Shown: piece by piece, positions 44,513 to 52,384 of the stretch
Layout: each line of letters starts with the position of its first letter
How positions within the stretch are numbered: the first letter of the stretch is position 1
DNA from: Pasteurella sp049941595
Lineage (GTDB): Bacteria; Pseudomonadota; Gammaproteobacteria; Enterobacterales; Pasteurellaceae
Assembly (NCBI GenBank): GCA_049941595.1
Contig: JBNFNA010000002.1
Coordinates: 124,001 to 188,000 of the forward strand
Direction: 5' to 3'
DNA: 64,000 nt
Position numbers and translations under genes: made by a program
Notes under the pieces: model-generated
Databases searched by the model: none
What the model saw: the letters and a program-made list of their open reading frames with translations, nothing else
What the model was told of the DNA's origin: nothing

Positions 44513-45268
44513 ATGAGCAAGAAAAGCGTCTATGATGCCCCGCAATTTTTTGAGCTTTATTTAAAATTGCGGGAAAATCCGATCAGCTTAAATGAAGTTG
44601 TAGAAAAGCCGACAATGTTGTCCTTACTACCCGATTTAACAGGCAAAAAACTGTTAGATTTGGGCTGTGGTTGTGGCGGTCATTTACAACTTTATTTACA
44701 ACGCAATGCCCGCTTTGTTGTGGGCATTGATCTGTCTGAAAATATGCTCAAACAGGCAGAAACAGACTTAGCAAAATTTTCCCAAAATGCACCGCACTTT
44801 GCTTTGCATCAGCTTTCAATGGAACAACTCGACGAGTTACCTGAAAGCCAGTTTGATATCATCACAAGTTCATTTGCGTTTCATTATGTGCAAGATTTTC
44901 CTCAACTGTTATCCGATATTCATCAAAAATTAAATCCGAATGGTTATTTGATTTTCTCGCAAGAACACCCGATTGTGACTTGTTACCAAGGTGGCGATCG
45001 CTGGGAAAAAGATGAAAACAAACAGCAAGTAGCGTACCGCTTAAATTATTATCGTGACGAAGGTGAACGTGCTCGCAATTGGTTTAAACAACCCTTTAAA
45101 ACCTATCACCGCACCACTGCCACCATCATCAATAATTTAATCCAAGCCGGTTTCCAAATTGAACAAATAGCAGAACCGATGCTTGCCGATCAGCCCGAAT
45201 GGCAAAACGAATTTAAAGATCTGCAACACCGTCCCGTACTGTTGTTTATTAAAGCGAAAAAAATTTAA
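44513..45268 (+). CDS. Class I SAM-dependent methyltransferase
   Basis: The 251-aa protein has motif I KKLLDLGCGCGGHLQLYL (about 46-63), GIDLSENML as motif II and FDIITSSFAFHYV as motif IV. The C-terminal half resembles Methyltransf_11 proteins that act on small molecules. It starts 1 nt after ushA, so it is probably translationally coupled, but no functional link is known. The his leader follows. Substrate unknown. Confidence 0.82.
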   Translation: MSKKSVYDAPQFFELYLKLRENPISLNEVVEKPTMLSLLPDLTGKKLLDLGCGCGGHLQLYLQRNARFVVGIDLSENMLKQAETDLAKFSQNAPHFALHQLSMEQLDELPESQFDIITSSFAFHYVQDFPQLLSDIHQKLNPNGYLIFSQEHPIVTCYQGGDRWEKDENKQQVAYRLNYYRDEGERARNWFKQPFKTYHRTTATIINNLIQAGFQIEQIAEPMLADQPEWQNEFKDLQHRPVLLFIKAKKI

Positions 45269-45286
45269 CTTTTTTGTAAAAAACAC

Positions 45287-45315
45287 TTGCCAGTTCATTT
45301 TTTTTACAGTAATTT
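45287..45315 (+). promoter_or_regulatory. Probable his operon promoter
   Basis: TTGCCA (45287-45292), a 17-bp spacer and TAATTT (45310-45315) lie 30 nt before the leader peptide start. Confidence 0.45.
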
Positions 45316-45345
45316 GAATAGCAATTAGCCAATAAGGAAGACAAA

Positions 45346-45387
45346 ATGAATTTTAACCGCATTGCTCATCACCACCATCACTCCTGA
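45346..45387 (+). CDS. hisL: his operon leader peptide (HisL)
   Basis: The 13-residue peptide MNFNRIAHHHHHS is encoded after AAGGAAG and includes five consecutive His codons (CAT CAC CAC CAT CAC). Ribosome stalling at these codons when His-tRNA is scarce is the sensor of histidine attenuation. The stop is TGA. Confidence 0.93.
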   Translation: MNFNRIAHHHHHS

Positions 45388-45404
45388 TTATCTTTCGGGC
45401 GTTT

Positions 45405-45491
45405 AGTGGTGCTTGGAAGATAAAAAATCTTCCGGGCAGTGCGATAGAACCAACAATAAAGCCTCTCGGAACCACTCGAGAGGCTTTTTTT
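45405..45491 (+). terminator. his attenuator
   Basis: The terminator stem is AAGCCTCTCG/CGAGAGGCTT (45459-45468 with 45477-45486) followed by a T tract. AGTGGT (45405-45410) can pair with ACCACT (45471-45476) in the terminator loop, giving a competing antiterminator element, and GGAAGAT/ATCTTCC (about 45415-45433) can form a pause-type hairpin. Together with HisL this is a classic transcription attenuator. Confidence 0.88.
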
Positions 45492-45529
45492 ATAACTAAA
45501 ATTCACAACATTAAACACAGGATAACATT

Positions 45530-46429
45530 ATGATCGAAAGTAAAAGACTACGCATTGCGATGCAAAAATCAGGGCGTTTAAGCCAAGAATCTCAAGCACT
45601 ATTAAAACAATGTGGTGTAAAAATAAATTTACAAGAACAACGTTTAATTGCTTACGCTGAAAATATGCCCATTGATATTTTACGTGTACGTGATGATGAT
45701 ATCCCCGGTTTAGTCTTTGATGGGGTCGTGGACCTTGGCATCATCGGTGAGAATGTTTTAGAAGAAGAGGAACTTGCCCGTCAAGCTGCTGGCGAGAGCG
45801 TCAATTATAAAAAACTACGCCGTTTAGATTTTGGTGGCTGCCGTTTATCCATCGCCATTCCACAAGATGAGGCTTATAAAGGCGCAAGCGATCTCGAAAA
45901 CGCCCGCATTGCAACTTCTTATCCAAACTTACTCAAACGCTATATGCAACAACAAGGCGTGGACTTCAAAACCTGCTCACTCACAGGCTCAGTGGAAGTG
46001 GCACCACGAGCAGGACTTGCCGATGCCATTTGTGATTTGGTGTCTTCTGGGGCAACGTTAGAAGCCAACGGCTTAAAAGAAGTGGAAGTGATTTACCGAT
46101 CAAAATCTTGCTTAATTCAACGTGCCGCAGAACTTAGCCCTGAAAAACAAGCTCTCGTGAATAAACTGCTCACCCGAATTCAAGGGGTGCAACAAGCTCG
46201 AGAATCAAAATACATCATGTTACACGCATCAAAAGATCGTTTAGAAGACGTCATTGCACTGTTACCAGGTGCCGAACGCCCAACTATTTTACCGCTCGCA
46301 CATGATGAAAATCGTGTCGCTATGCACATGGTCAGCCAAGAAGCCCTATTTTGGGAAACCATGGAACAACTCAAAGAAGCTGGTGCCAGCTCTATTTTAG
46401 TATTACCGATTGAGAAAATGATGGAGTAA
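45530..46429 (+). CDS. hisG: ATP phosphoribosyltransferase
   Basis: HisG commits PRPP and ATP to histidine synthesis and is feedback-inhibited by histidine. The 299-aa long form includes the C-terminal ACT-like regulatory domain (ESKYIMLHASKDRLEDVIALLPGAERPTILPL). Family stretches include MQKSGRLSQESQALLKQCG and GLADAICDLVSSGATLEANGL. First structural gene of the his operon. Confidence 0.97.
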   Translation: MIESKRLRIAMQKSGRLSQESQALLKQCGVKINLQEQRLIAYAENMPIDILRVRDDDIPGLVFDGVVDLGIIGENVLEEEELARQAAGESVNYKKLRRLDFGGCRLSIAIPQDEAYKGASDLENARIATSYPNLLKRYMQQQGVDFKTCSLTGSVEVAPRAGLADAICDLVSSGATLEANGLKEVEVIYRSKSCLIQRAAELSPEKQALVNKLLTRIQGVQQARESKYIMLHASKDRLEDVIALLPGAERPTILPLAHDENRVAMHMVSQEALFWETMEQLKEAGASSILVLPIEKMME

Positions 46430-46431
46430 AT

Positions 46432-46671
46432 ATGGCATTCACAAAAACTGAAAAACAATCTTTACTCGCTCAAAAAGGCATTGGTCCAACTATTTTGAAA
46501 CGTTTAGCTGAAATGGGGCTAGATGATGTGAATCAATTAGCAAATTCTACCCCTGACTTTATCTTACAACTCGGTTCAGAAATTACAGGCTCAACTTGTT
46601 GGCGAAATAGCCCGCAAGCTCGTAAAGCAATAGAAACTGCGATTAATTGGGCTAAGGCACAACATAGTTAA
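46432..46671 (+). CDS. Small helix-hairpin-helix protein (Cdd1 / pathogenicity-locus family)
   Basis: The 79-aa protein begins 2 nt after hisG. It contains a helix-hairpin-helix-like KGIGPTILKRLAEMGLDDVNQLA (about 15-37) and a helix ending WRNSPQARKAIETAINWA. This matches the Cdd1-type small HhH family of unknown role, often seen as a passenger beside biosynthetic genes. It may bind nucleic acid. It is likely transcribed with his genes; no histidine role is known. Confidence 0.72.
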   Translation: MAFTKTEKQSLLAQKGIGPTILKRLAEMGLDDVNQLANSTPDFILQLGSEITGSTCWRNSPQARKAIETAINWAKAQHS

Positions 46672-46750
46672 TATATTGCAAAAAATGCTTTAAAACTGAC
46701 CGACTGTATTTTTTATTAATGAATTTACTGTGCAATATGAGAAAAAAATT

Positions 46751-48031
46751 ATGCAAACACTAATTTGGAATAACTTAAATGATCAAGAAAAACAAACCGC
46801 ACTTTCACGCCCAGCCCAAACGGTGGGTAGTCAAATTACCGCAGCGGTGAATGACATTAAAGCCAATGTGCTAGAAAATGGCGATGCGGCGTTATTCGCA
46901 TTAAGTGAAAAATTCGACAAAGTAAAATTGGAAAGCCTAGTGATTTCTCAAGGGGAAATTACAGCGGCAAGCAGTCGGATTTCCCCTGAATTACGCCAAG
47001 CCATTCAAACCGCCAAAGGCAATATTGAACGCTTCCACCAAGCACAGCAACTGCAAGAAGTGGATATCGAAACTCAAACAGGTGTGCGTTGCCAAGTGCT
47101 CACACGCCCTATTGAAAAAGTGGGCTTGTATATCCCTGGTGGCTCAGCCCCGTTATTTTCCACCGTGCTCATGCTTGCCGTGCCTGCCAAAATCGCAGGT
47201 TGCAAAACCATCGTACTTTGCTCGCCACCACCCATTGCCGATGAAATTCTTTACACCGCAAATTTATGTGGTGTAGAAACCATTTATGCCATTGGTGGTG
47301 CACAAGCCATTTTTGCCATGGCAAACGGCACAGAAACCGTGCAAAAAGTGGATAAAATCTTCGGACCAGGCAACGCCTTTGTGACCGAAGCCAAACGCCA
47401 AGTGTTACAGCAGGGCACCGCAATTGATATGCCAGCTGGCCCTTCCGAAGTGTTGGTCATTGCCGATAAATTCGCCGATCCTGATTTTGTGGCAAGCGAT
47501 TTACTTTCCCAAGCGGAACACGGTGCCGACAGCCAAGTGATTTTAGTGACAGATTGCGAAACTTTAGCAAAACAGACCGCACTTGCCATTGAACAACAAC
47601 TTGTTCTCTTACCAAGAGCGGAAACCGCACGCAAAGCGCTTTCCCACAGCCGCACATTTGTCGCACAAGATCTGCAACAATGTGTCGCAATCAGCAATGC
47701 TTACGCTCCCGAACACTTGGTGGTGCAAGTGGAAAATGCCCGTGAATTGTTGCCATTGTTAGATAACGCAGGATCCATTTTCTTAGGTGCCTATTCCCCT
47801 GAAAGTATGGGCGACTACGCCAGTGGCACCAACCACGTGCTACCCACCTACGGCTACACCCGCACCCATTCCAGCCTTGGACTGGCAGATTTCAGCAAGC
47901 GAATGACCGTACAAGAACTTAGCCCACAGGGTTTTAAAAATCTCGCCAATACGGTGATGTTAATGGCAGAAGCAGAACAATTAGACGCGCACAAACAAGC
48001 CGTAGCAATTCGCTTAACTACATTGAAATAA
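46751..48031 (+). CDS. hisD: Histidinol dehydrogenase
   Basis: The 426-aa zinc enzyme oxidises histidinol to histidine, the last steps of the pathway. It carries GPSEVLVIAD, SDLLSQAEHGADSQ and the C-terminal ASGTNHVLPTYGYTRTHSSLGLADF. The frame is open seven codons upstream, but the ATG at 46751 (MQTLIWNNL) gives the family length. Confidence 0.97.
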   Translation: MQTLIWNNLNDQEKQTALSRPAQTVGSQITAAVNDIKANVLENGDAALFALSEKFDKVKLESLVISQGEITAASSRISPELRQAIQTAKGNIERFHQAQQLQEVDIETQTGVRCQVLTRPIEKVGLYIPGGSAPLFSTVLMLAVPAKIAGCKTIVLCSPPPIADEILYTANLCGVETIYAIGGAQAIFAMANGTETVQKVDKIFGPGNAFVTEAKRQVLQQGTAIDMPAGPSEVLVIADKFADPDFVASDLLSQAEHGADSQVILVTDCETLAKQTALAIEQQLVLLPRAETARKALSHSRTFVAQDLQQCVAISNAYAPEHLVVQVENARELLPLLDNAGSIFLGAYSPESMGDYASGTNHVLPTYGYTRTHSSLGLADFSKRMTVQELSPQGFKNLANTVMLMAEAEQLDAHKQAVAIRLTTLK

Positions 48032-48059
48032 CAGTCAATGACGATATGAGGAAAATAAA

Positions 48060-48467
48060 ATGGATTATCCAATTAACGGACAATGCCAGTGCGGACAAGT
48101 ACATTATACCTTGCATAAAGCCCCGCTAGTCATCGCTGCTTGTCATTGTAAGCAATGTCAAAAATTATCATCCAGTGCGTTTAGTATCAGTGCCATGATT
48201 GATAAAGATGCTCTTGAACTCACAGGGGAGCTAAAGCAATTTGTTCGCCAGTCTGAAAGTGGTCATTCAATTATTGCGATGTTTTGCCCGATTTGTGCAA
48301 ACCCGATTTACCATTACAGTCCAAGCTACCCTGATAAACTCATGCTCAAACCGTCTACCTTGGATAATACAGATATTATTGAACCCACTATCCATGTTTG
48401 GACTAAAGAAAAACAATCGTGGTATTCAATCCCCGATAATGTCATGGCGTTTGAAACACAGCCTTGA
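48060..48467 (+). CDS. GFA/CENP-V-domain zinc protein
   Basis: The 135-aa protein has the GFA (glutathione-dependent formaldehyde-activating-like) fold with zinc ligands: CxC at 9 and 11, CHCKQC at 28-33 and a CPICANPIY motif. GFA proteins bind zinc and sometimes glutathione; most are uncharacterised. It lies 28 nt after hisD and 32 nt before hisC within the his operon, and no role in histidine synthesis is known. Confidence 0.82.
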   Translation: MDYPINGQCQCGQVHYTLHKAPLVIAACHCKQCQKLSSSAFSISAMIDKDALELTGELKQFVRQSESGHSIIAMFCPICANPIYHYSPSYPDKLMLKPSTLDNTDIIEPTIHVWTKEKQSWYSIPDNVMAFETQP

Positions 48468-48499
48468 TACGTAAAGCTCATTTAATACAGGAAAACACA

Positions 48500-49555
48500 A
48501 TGTCAATTTCATCACTTTCACGCAAAAATATTCAAGCCTTAACGCCCTATCAATCGGCTCGGCGATTAGGGGGCAAGGGCGATATTTGGTTAAATGCCAA
48601 TGAATACCCAACCTCGCCCGATTTTGATTTAACCCAACGCACCTTTAACCGCTACCCTGAACCCCAGCCACAAGCCGTGATTGAAGGCTATGCCAATTAT
48701 GCTGGTGTTTCCCCTGAAAATGTTCTCGTCAGCCGTGGGGGCGATGAAAGTATCGAGCTGATTATTCGTGCCTTTTGTGAAGCCGACGACAGCGTGCTGT
48801 ATTGCCCACCAACTTATGGTATGTATGCCGTGAGTGCGGAAACCTGCGGTATCACCTTAAAAACCGTGCCGCTGACTGCGGATTTCCAACTGAATTTAGC
48901 CGAAATCGAACGCAATTTGGCGGACGTGAAAGTGGTGTTTGTGTGTAGCCCGAATAATCCAACGGGTACATTAGTGAATCGTGAAGATTTATTAGCCTTA
49001 TTAGAAATGACGAAAAACAAAGCCATTGTGGTGGTGGATGAAGCCTATATCGAATTCTGCCCACAAGCGACAATGGCAACGGAGCTGAAACATTATCCGC
49101 ATCTTGCCATTATCCGCACCCTGTCAAAAGCCTTTGCCTTGGCTGGCTTACGTTGTGGTTTTACCCTTGCCAACCCAGAATTGATCAACGTGCTACAAAA
49201 AGTCATCGCCCCTTACCCTTTGCCCGTGCCGGTGGCGGATATTGCCGCCCAAGCCTTGCAACCAGCTGGGATTGAGGCAATGCAACAACGTGTGGCAGAA
49301 ATTTTACAAAATCGCACCGCACTTGAAACCGCCCTTCGTCAACTGCCTTGTGTGGAAAACATCTTTGCAAGCGATGGCAACTATCTATTAGTGAAATTCC
49401 AAGACGGGCAAAAAATCTTCAACGCTCTATGGGATCAAGGCATTATCCTACGCAATCAACACAAAGCGTTAATGCTAGAAAACTGCATCCGCATTACCAT
49501 TGGTACTGCGGAAGAAAACCAAGCGGTGATTGAGGCGATACGCAAAGTCGCCTAA
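48500..49555 (+). CDS. hisC: Histidinol-phosphate aminotransferase
   Basis: The 351-aa PLP enzyme forms histidinol phosphate. It has the N-terminal LNANEYPTSP, PNNPTGT near 160, VVDEAYIEF, and the Schiff-base Lys in RTLSKAFALAGLRCGF. The ATG at 48500 follows AGGAAAACAC; the open frame runs upstream without a proper site. Confidence 0.97.
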   Translation: MSISSLSRKNIQALTPYQSARRLGGKGDIWLNANEYPTSPDFDLTQRTFNRYPEPQPQAVIEGYANYAGVSPENVLVSRGGDESIELIIRAFCEADDSVLYCPPTYGMYAVSAETCGITLKTVPLTADFQLNLAEIERNLADVKVVFVCSPNNPTGTLVNREDLLALLEMTKNKAIVVVDEAYIEFCPQATMATELKHYPHLAIIRTLSKAFALAGLRCGFTLANPELINVLQKVIAPYPLPVPVADIAAQALQPAGIEAMQQRVAEILQNRTALETALRQLPCVENIFASDGNYLLVKFQDGQKIFNALWDQGIILRNQHKALMLENCIRITIGTAEENQAVIEAIRKVA

Positions 49556-49625
49556 AGACAAACAAAAGACAACGAAAATAAAAAACAGATCGCAACCTAG
49601 TCCTACTTCTCTACGAAATAGGGAA

Positions 49626-49646
49626 GAGGAACGAGGAACGAGGAGA
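49626..49646 (+). repeat. Triple GAGGAAC-like Shine-Dalgarno repeat before hisB
   Basis: GAGGAAC, GAGGAAC and GAGGAGA occur in tandem 5 nt before the hisB ATG, giving three SD-like GAGG cores. The last is at optimal distance (GAGGAGAACAAT). Confidence 0.8.
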
Positions 49647-49651
49647 ACAAT

Positions 49652-50743
49652 ATGACACAACAATCTATCCTTTTTATCGACCGTGACGGCACTTTAATTG
49701 ACGAACCAAAAACGGATTTTCAAATCGACAGCTTAGAAAAATTGCAATTTGAACCGAATGTGATCCCCGCATTGTTGAAACTCAAACCCTTTTACCGCTT
49801 TGTGATGGTCAGCAATCAGGACGGTTTGGGTACGGCGTCCTTTCCGCAAGAAGATTTTGACAAACCGCACAATGCGATGATGGCATTATTTAAGTCACAG
49901 GGCATTGAGTTTGACGAAGTGTTAATTTGCCCACACAAACCCGAAGACGAGTGCGATTGCCGTAAGCCGAAAATCAAATTATTGAAAAAATACATTGATA
50001 AAAAATTGTTCGATCCTGACACCAGTTTTGTGATTGGCGATCGTGCCACCGATGTGCAACTGGCGGAAAATCTCGGCATTCGAGCCTTGCAATACGACCG
50101 AGAAAAACTCAATTGGGAGCTGATCGCAGAAAAATTATTGCCAAAACAGACCGCACTTTTAGACCGTAAACCACGCTATGCGGAAGTGGTTCGCACCACC
50201 AAAGAAACGGACATTAAAGTGCAAGTGTGGCTAGACGAAACAGGGATGAACGACATCAAAACGGGGGTGGGCTTTTTCGATCATATGCTCGATCAAATCG
50301 CTACCCACGGCGGTTTTAGAATGAATGTGTACTGCAAAGGCGATTTGTGGATCGATGAACACCACACCGTGGAAGACACCGCCCTCGCCCTCGGCACCGC
50401 ATTAAAACAAGCCCTTGGCGACAAACGTGGCATTCAACGCTTCGGCTTTGTCTTGCCGATGGATGAGTGCAAAGCAGAATGCACAATGGACTTATCGGGA
50501 CGCCCGTATTTCAAATTCAAAGCCAAATTTAAACGTGAAAAAGTGGGCGATTTCAGCACCGAAATGACGGAGCATTTTTTCCAATCACTCGCCTACACCC
50601 TAATGGCAACGCTACACCTGAAAACCAAAGGCGACAACGACCACCACAAAATCGAAAGCCTGTTTAAGGTGTTTGGACGCACATTGAGACAGTGTATTAA
50701 GGTGGAAGGGAATGCAATGCCGAGTAGTAAGGGGGTGTTGTAA
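49652..50743 (+). CDS. hisB: Bifunctional histidinol-phosphatase / imidazoleglycerol-phosphate dehydratase
   Basis: The 363-aa fused enzyme catalyses two pathway steps. The N-terminal HAD phosphatase begins IDRDGTLIDEP and has a zinc-type CPHKPEDECDCRKP; the dehydratase domain from about residue 175 has GVGFFDHMLDQIATHGGF, HHTVEDTALALG and the C-terminal DNDHHKIESLFKVFGRTLRQCI. The fusion is the enteric/Pasteurellaceae form. Confidence 0.98.
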   Translation: MTQQSILFIDRDGTLIDEPKTDFQIDSLEKLQFEPNVIPALLKLKPFYRFVMVSNQDGLGTASFPQEDFDKPHNAMMALFKSQGIEFDEVLICPHKPEDECDCRKPKIKLLKKYIDKKLFDPDTSFVIGDRATDVQLAENLGIRALQYDREKLNWELIAEKLLPKQTALLDRKPRYAEVVRTTKETDIKVQVWLDETGMNDIKTGVGFFDHMLDQIATHGGFRMNVYCKGDLWIDEHHTVEDTALALGTALKQALGDKRGIQRFGFVLPMDECKAECTMDLSGRPYFKFKAKFKREKVGDFSTEMTEHFFQSLAYTLMATLHLKTKGDNDHHKIESLFKVFGRTLRQCIKVEGNAMPSSKGVL

Positions 50744-50780
50744 AACACTAGGTGACAATTTTGAATTTTAAGGAAAAAAT

Positions 50781-51179
50781 ATGAAAATCGTTTGCCCTAA
50801 TTGTCAATCAGAAACTGAAATTGAATTTTCTGAACACATAAAATGTGAATGTTGTGAAAACAGCACTAAAGAAAATGAGCACAGGGGGAAGGCAATATCA
50901 AAATCTCTCTCCCTTTCACCTATAATTTTAGCTTGTTACCTTACATATAAGGTAGAAAATTTGATAGAGCCTGTAAGATACCCAGTAAAATTTGAATATT
51001 CGATTATTTCTCAATGTGCAAATGGCTATCAAAATGGTTATTTATCTTCTAGTTCGAGAAAACATATTGATACGTGTATCTGTGCCTTAGAGAAAACAAT
51101 GAATGATGTAAAACCTAAGAATGTAGATAAAGAATTTACTTCGGAGTTTCGAAAGAATCTTTACGAATGTAGTAGATAG
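50781..51179 (+). CDS. Hypothetical protein with N-terminal zinc ribbon
   Basis: The 132-aa protein has an N-terminal CxxC...CxCC zinc-ribbon pattern (C5, C8, C22, C24, C25), a hydrophobic stretch (KSLSLSPIILACYLTYKV, about 41-58) that may be a membrane segment, and a C-terminal part with several Cys and Lys residues. It is AT-rich and does not match his neighbours in codon use. Start follows AAGGAAAAA. Its TAG lies inside a terminator hairpin. I do not recognise the family. It is one of three unrelated genes inserted between hisB and hisH. Confidence 0.65.
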   Translation: MKIVCPNCQSETEIEFSEHIKCECCENSTKENEHRGKAISKSLSLSPIILACYLTYKVENLIEPVRYPVKFEYSIISQCANGYQNGYLSSSSRKHIDTCICALEKTMNDVKPKNVDKEFTSEFRKNLYECSR

Positions 51180-51203
51180 GCTCTATTTCTAGAGCCTATT
51201 ATG
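51176..51203. terminator. Terminator between the zinc-ribbon gene and the 32-aa gene
   Basis: ATAGGCTCTA and TAGAGCCTAT form a 10-bp perfect stem with loop TTTC. It overlaps the upstream stop codon and separates two convergent genes. No long T tract follows on the plus strand. Confidence 0.65.
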
Positions 51204-51207
51204 ATGG

Positions 51208-51306
51208 TTATTTTTTAGGAGGGTTATTTCCGCGTCCACCACCCGATGGGTTGCCTGATCTACTCGGCCAATTTGGATTCGGATTTCCTGTACGATTTGT
51301 AGCCAT
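51208..51306 (-). CDS. 32-aa Asn/Pro/Gly-rich peptide gene, opposite to the his operon
   Basis: A 33-codon frame on the minus strand encodes a basic peptide rich in Asn, Pro, Gly and Ser (MATNRTGNPNPNWPSRSG, then NPSGGGRGNN and PPKK). The ribosome-binding site AGAGGAGC lies 7 nt before its ATG, the best evidence that it is translated. It has no hydrophobic segment and looks disordered. The peptide seems to me like one of the small GNPSGGGR-type proteins seen in many bacteria, but I cannot verify that or name a function. It lies antisense to his transcription. Confidence 0.7.
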   Translation of the reverse strand: MATNRTGNPNPNWPSRSGNPSGGGRGNNPPKK

Positions 51307-51390
51307 AAAATGCTCCTCTAATTACTCTTTACCTTGTTGAGTGTATAAAGCTATAACGCTTTATTGGTTACTATTATATATGGCTCTATG

Positions 51391-51410
51391 GGGACAAATA
51401 GGGACAAATA
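51391..51410 (+). repeat. Direct repeat of GGGACAAATA before a small gene
   Basis: Two adjacent perfect copies of GGGACAAATA end one base before the ATG at 51412, where a ribosome-binding site would be. They could be an operator or a weak SD region. Confidence 0.7.
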
Positions 51411-51411
51411 G

Positions 51412-51783
51412 ATGAAAAAACAAGCAAACGAAACGAAAGAACTACAAAATACACTTAAATCAATGCTTCAAGAGGTTGGTTGGAGTAAAAAAGAACTAGC
51501 AAAGAAGATTCTTGATGATCTAGCTCTGTCAGGAAATCCTGATTATAGAGACGAGAAAATGGAATATGACAAAATAAAAAAACTTTTAAGTAGGTCAACA
51601 ACAAAGCCAGAAACATTACTGTTTTATATCAATTTTATAATTACCCACAAGGATACAGAAAAGTATAACTTTATTAAACATCCTGAGGTTAATTTGAATA
51701 CTTTTGAGCCATGGGAACAAGAAATTTTGAAAGGCGTTGCACAAGCATCTTCAGAGTTTTTTTCAGAATTCGATAGGAAATAA
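51412..51783 (+). CDS. Hypothetical helix-turn-helix-like protein
   Basis: The 123-aa protein has an N-terminal segment KSMLQEVGWSKKELAKKILDDL (about 16-37) that looks like a helix-turn-helix and a largely helical rest. It is charged, soluble and AT-rich. It ends 7 nt before the hisH start, so it probably co-transcribes with downstream his genes. With the 32-aa gene and the zinc-ribbon gene it forms an insert between hisB and hisH. The regulator idea is inference. Confidence 0.6.
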   Translation: MKKQANETKELQNTLKSMLQEVGWSKKELAKKILDDLALSGNPDYRDEKMEYDKIKKLLSRSTTKPETLLFYINFIITHKDTEKYNFIKHPEVNLNTFEPWEQEILKGVAQASSEFFSEFDRK

Positions 51784-51790
51784 AATTTTT

Positions 51791-52384
51791 ATGCAAAACA
51801 TCACCATCATCAACACTCGCTGTGCTAACCTGTCTTCGGTCAAATTTGCCTTTGATCGTTTAGGTTATCACGCAGAAATTACCGATAATATCGAAAAAAT
51901 CCAATCCGCCGACAAGTTGATTTTACCCGGTGTGGGTACAGCGAGTGCAGCGATGAAAAATCTGGCGGACTTAGGGTTAATCGACACCATTCGTAACCTG
52001 AAACAGCCTGTGTTAGGCATCTGTTTGGGTATGCAACTGATGACTGAGTATTCGGAAGAAGGCAATGTGGAGCTGCTGAAATTGATGTCGGGCAGAACAG
52101 AAAAACTGCCTGTTTGCGATTTGCCTCTACCACATATGGGCTGGAACAAGGTGCATTATGCTGCCGATCACCCTTTATTTGCCGGCATTGAGCAAGATAG
52201 CTATTTTTATTTTGTGCATAGCTACGGTGTATTGCCCAATCAGCACGCCGTCGCCACTTGCGATTACGGCGTGCTATTTTCAGCAGTCATTCAGCACAAC
52301 AACTTCTACGGGGTACAATTCCACCCCGAGCGTTCTGGCAAGGCTGGGGAAAAATTGTTGAGGAATTTTGTGGAGAATATTTAG
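51791..52384 (+). CDS. hisH: Imidazole glycerol phosphate synthase, glutaminase subunit
   Basis: The 197-aa glutaminase supplies ammonia to HisF. It has the oxyanion PGVG, the nucleophile in GICLGMQL and the catalytic His/Glu in GVQFHPERS. The start ATG at 51791 gives MQNITIINTRCANLSS, the family N-terminus; the ribosome-binding site is weak, possibly because the inserted cassette displaced the natural context. Its TAG overlaps the GTG of the next gene. Confidence 0.97.
   Translation: MQNITIINTRCANLSSVKFAFDRLGYHAEITDNIEKIQSADKLILPGVGTASAAMKNLADLGLIDTIRNLKQPVLGICLGMQLMTEYSEEGNVELLKLMSGRTEKLPVCDLPLPHMGWNKVHYAADHPLFAGIEQDSYFYFVHSYGVLPNQHAVATCDYGVLFSAVIQHNNFYGVQFHPERSGKAGEKLLRNFVENI

Noticed and set aside
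45346..45387. The run of His codons as a cloning tag artefact
   Set aside because: It is a natural leader: correct length, upstream SD, and followed by a full attenuator before hisG.
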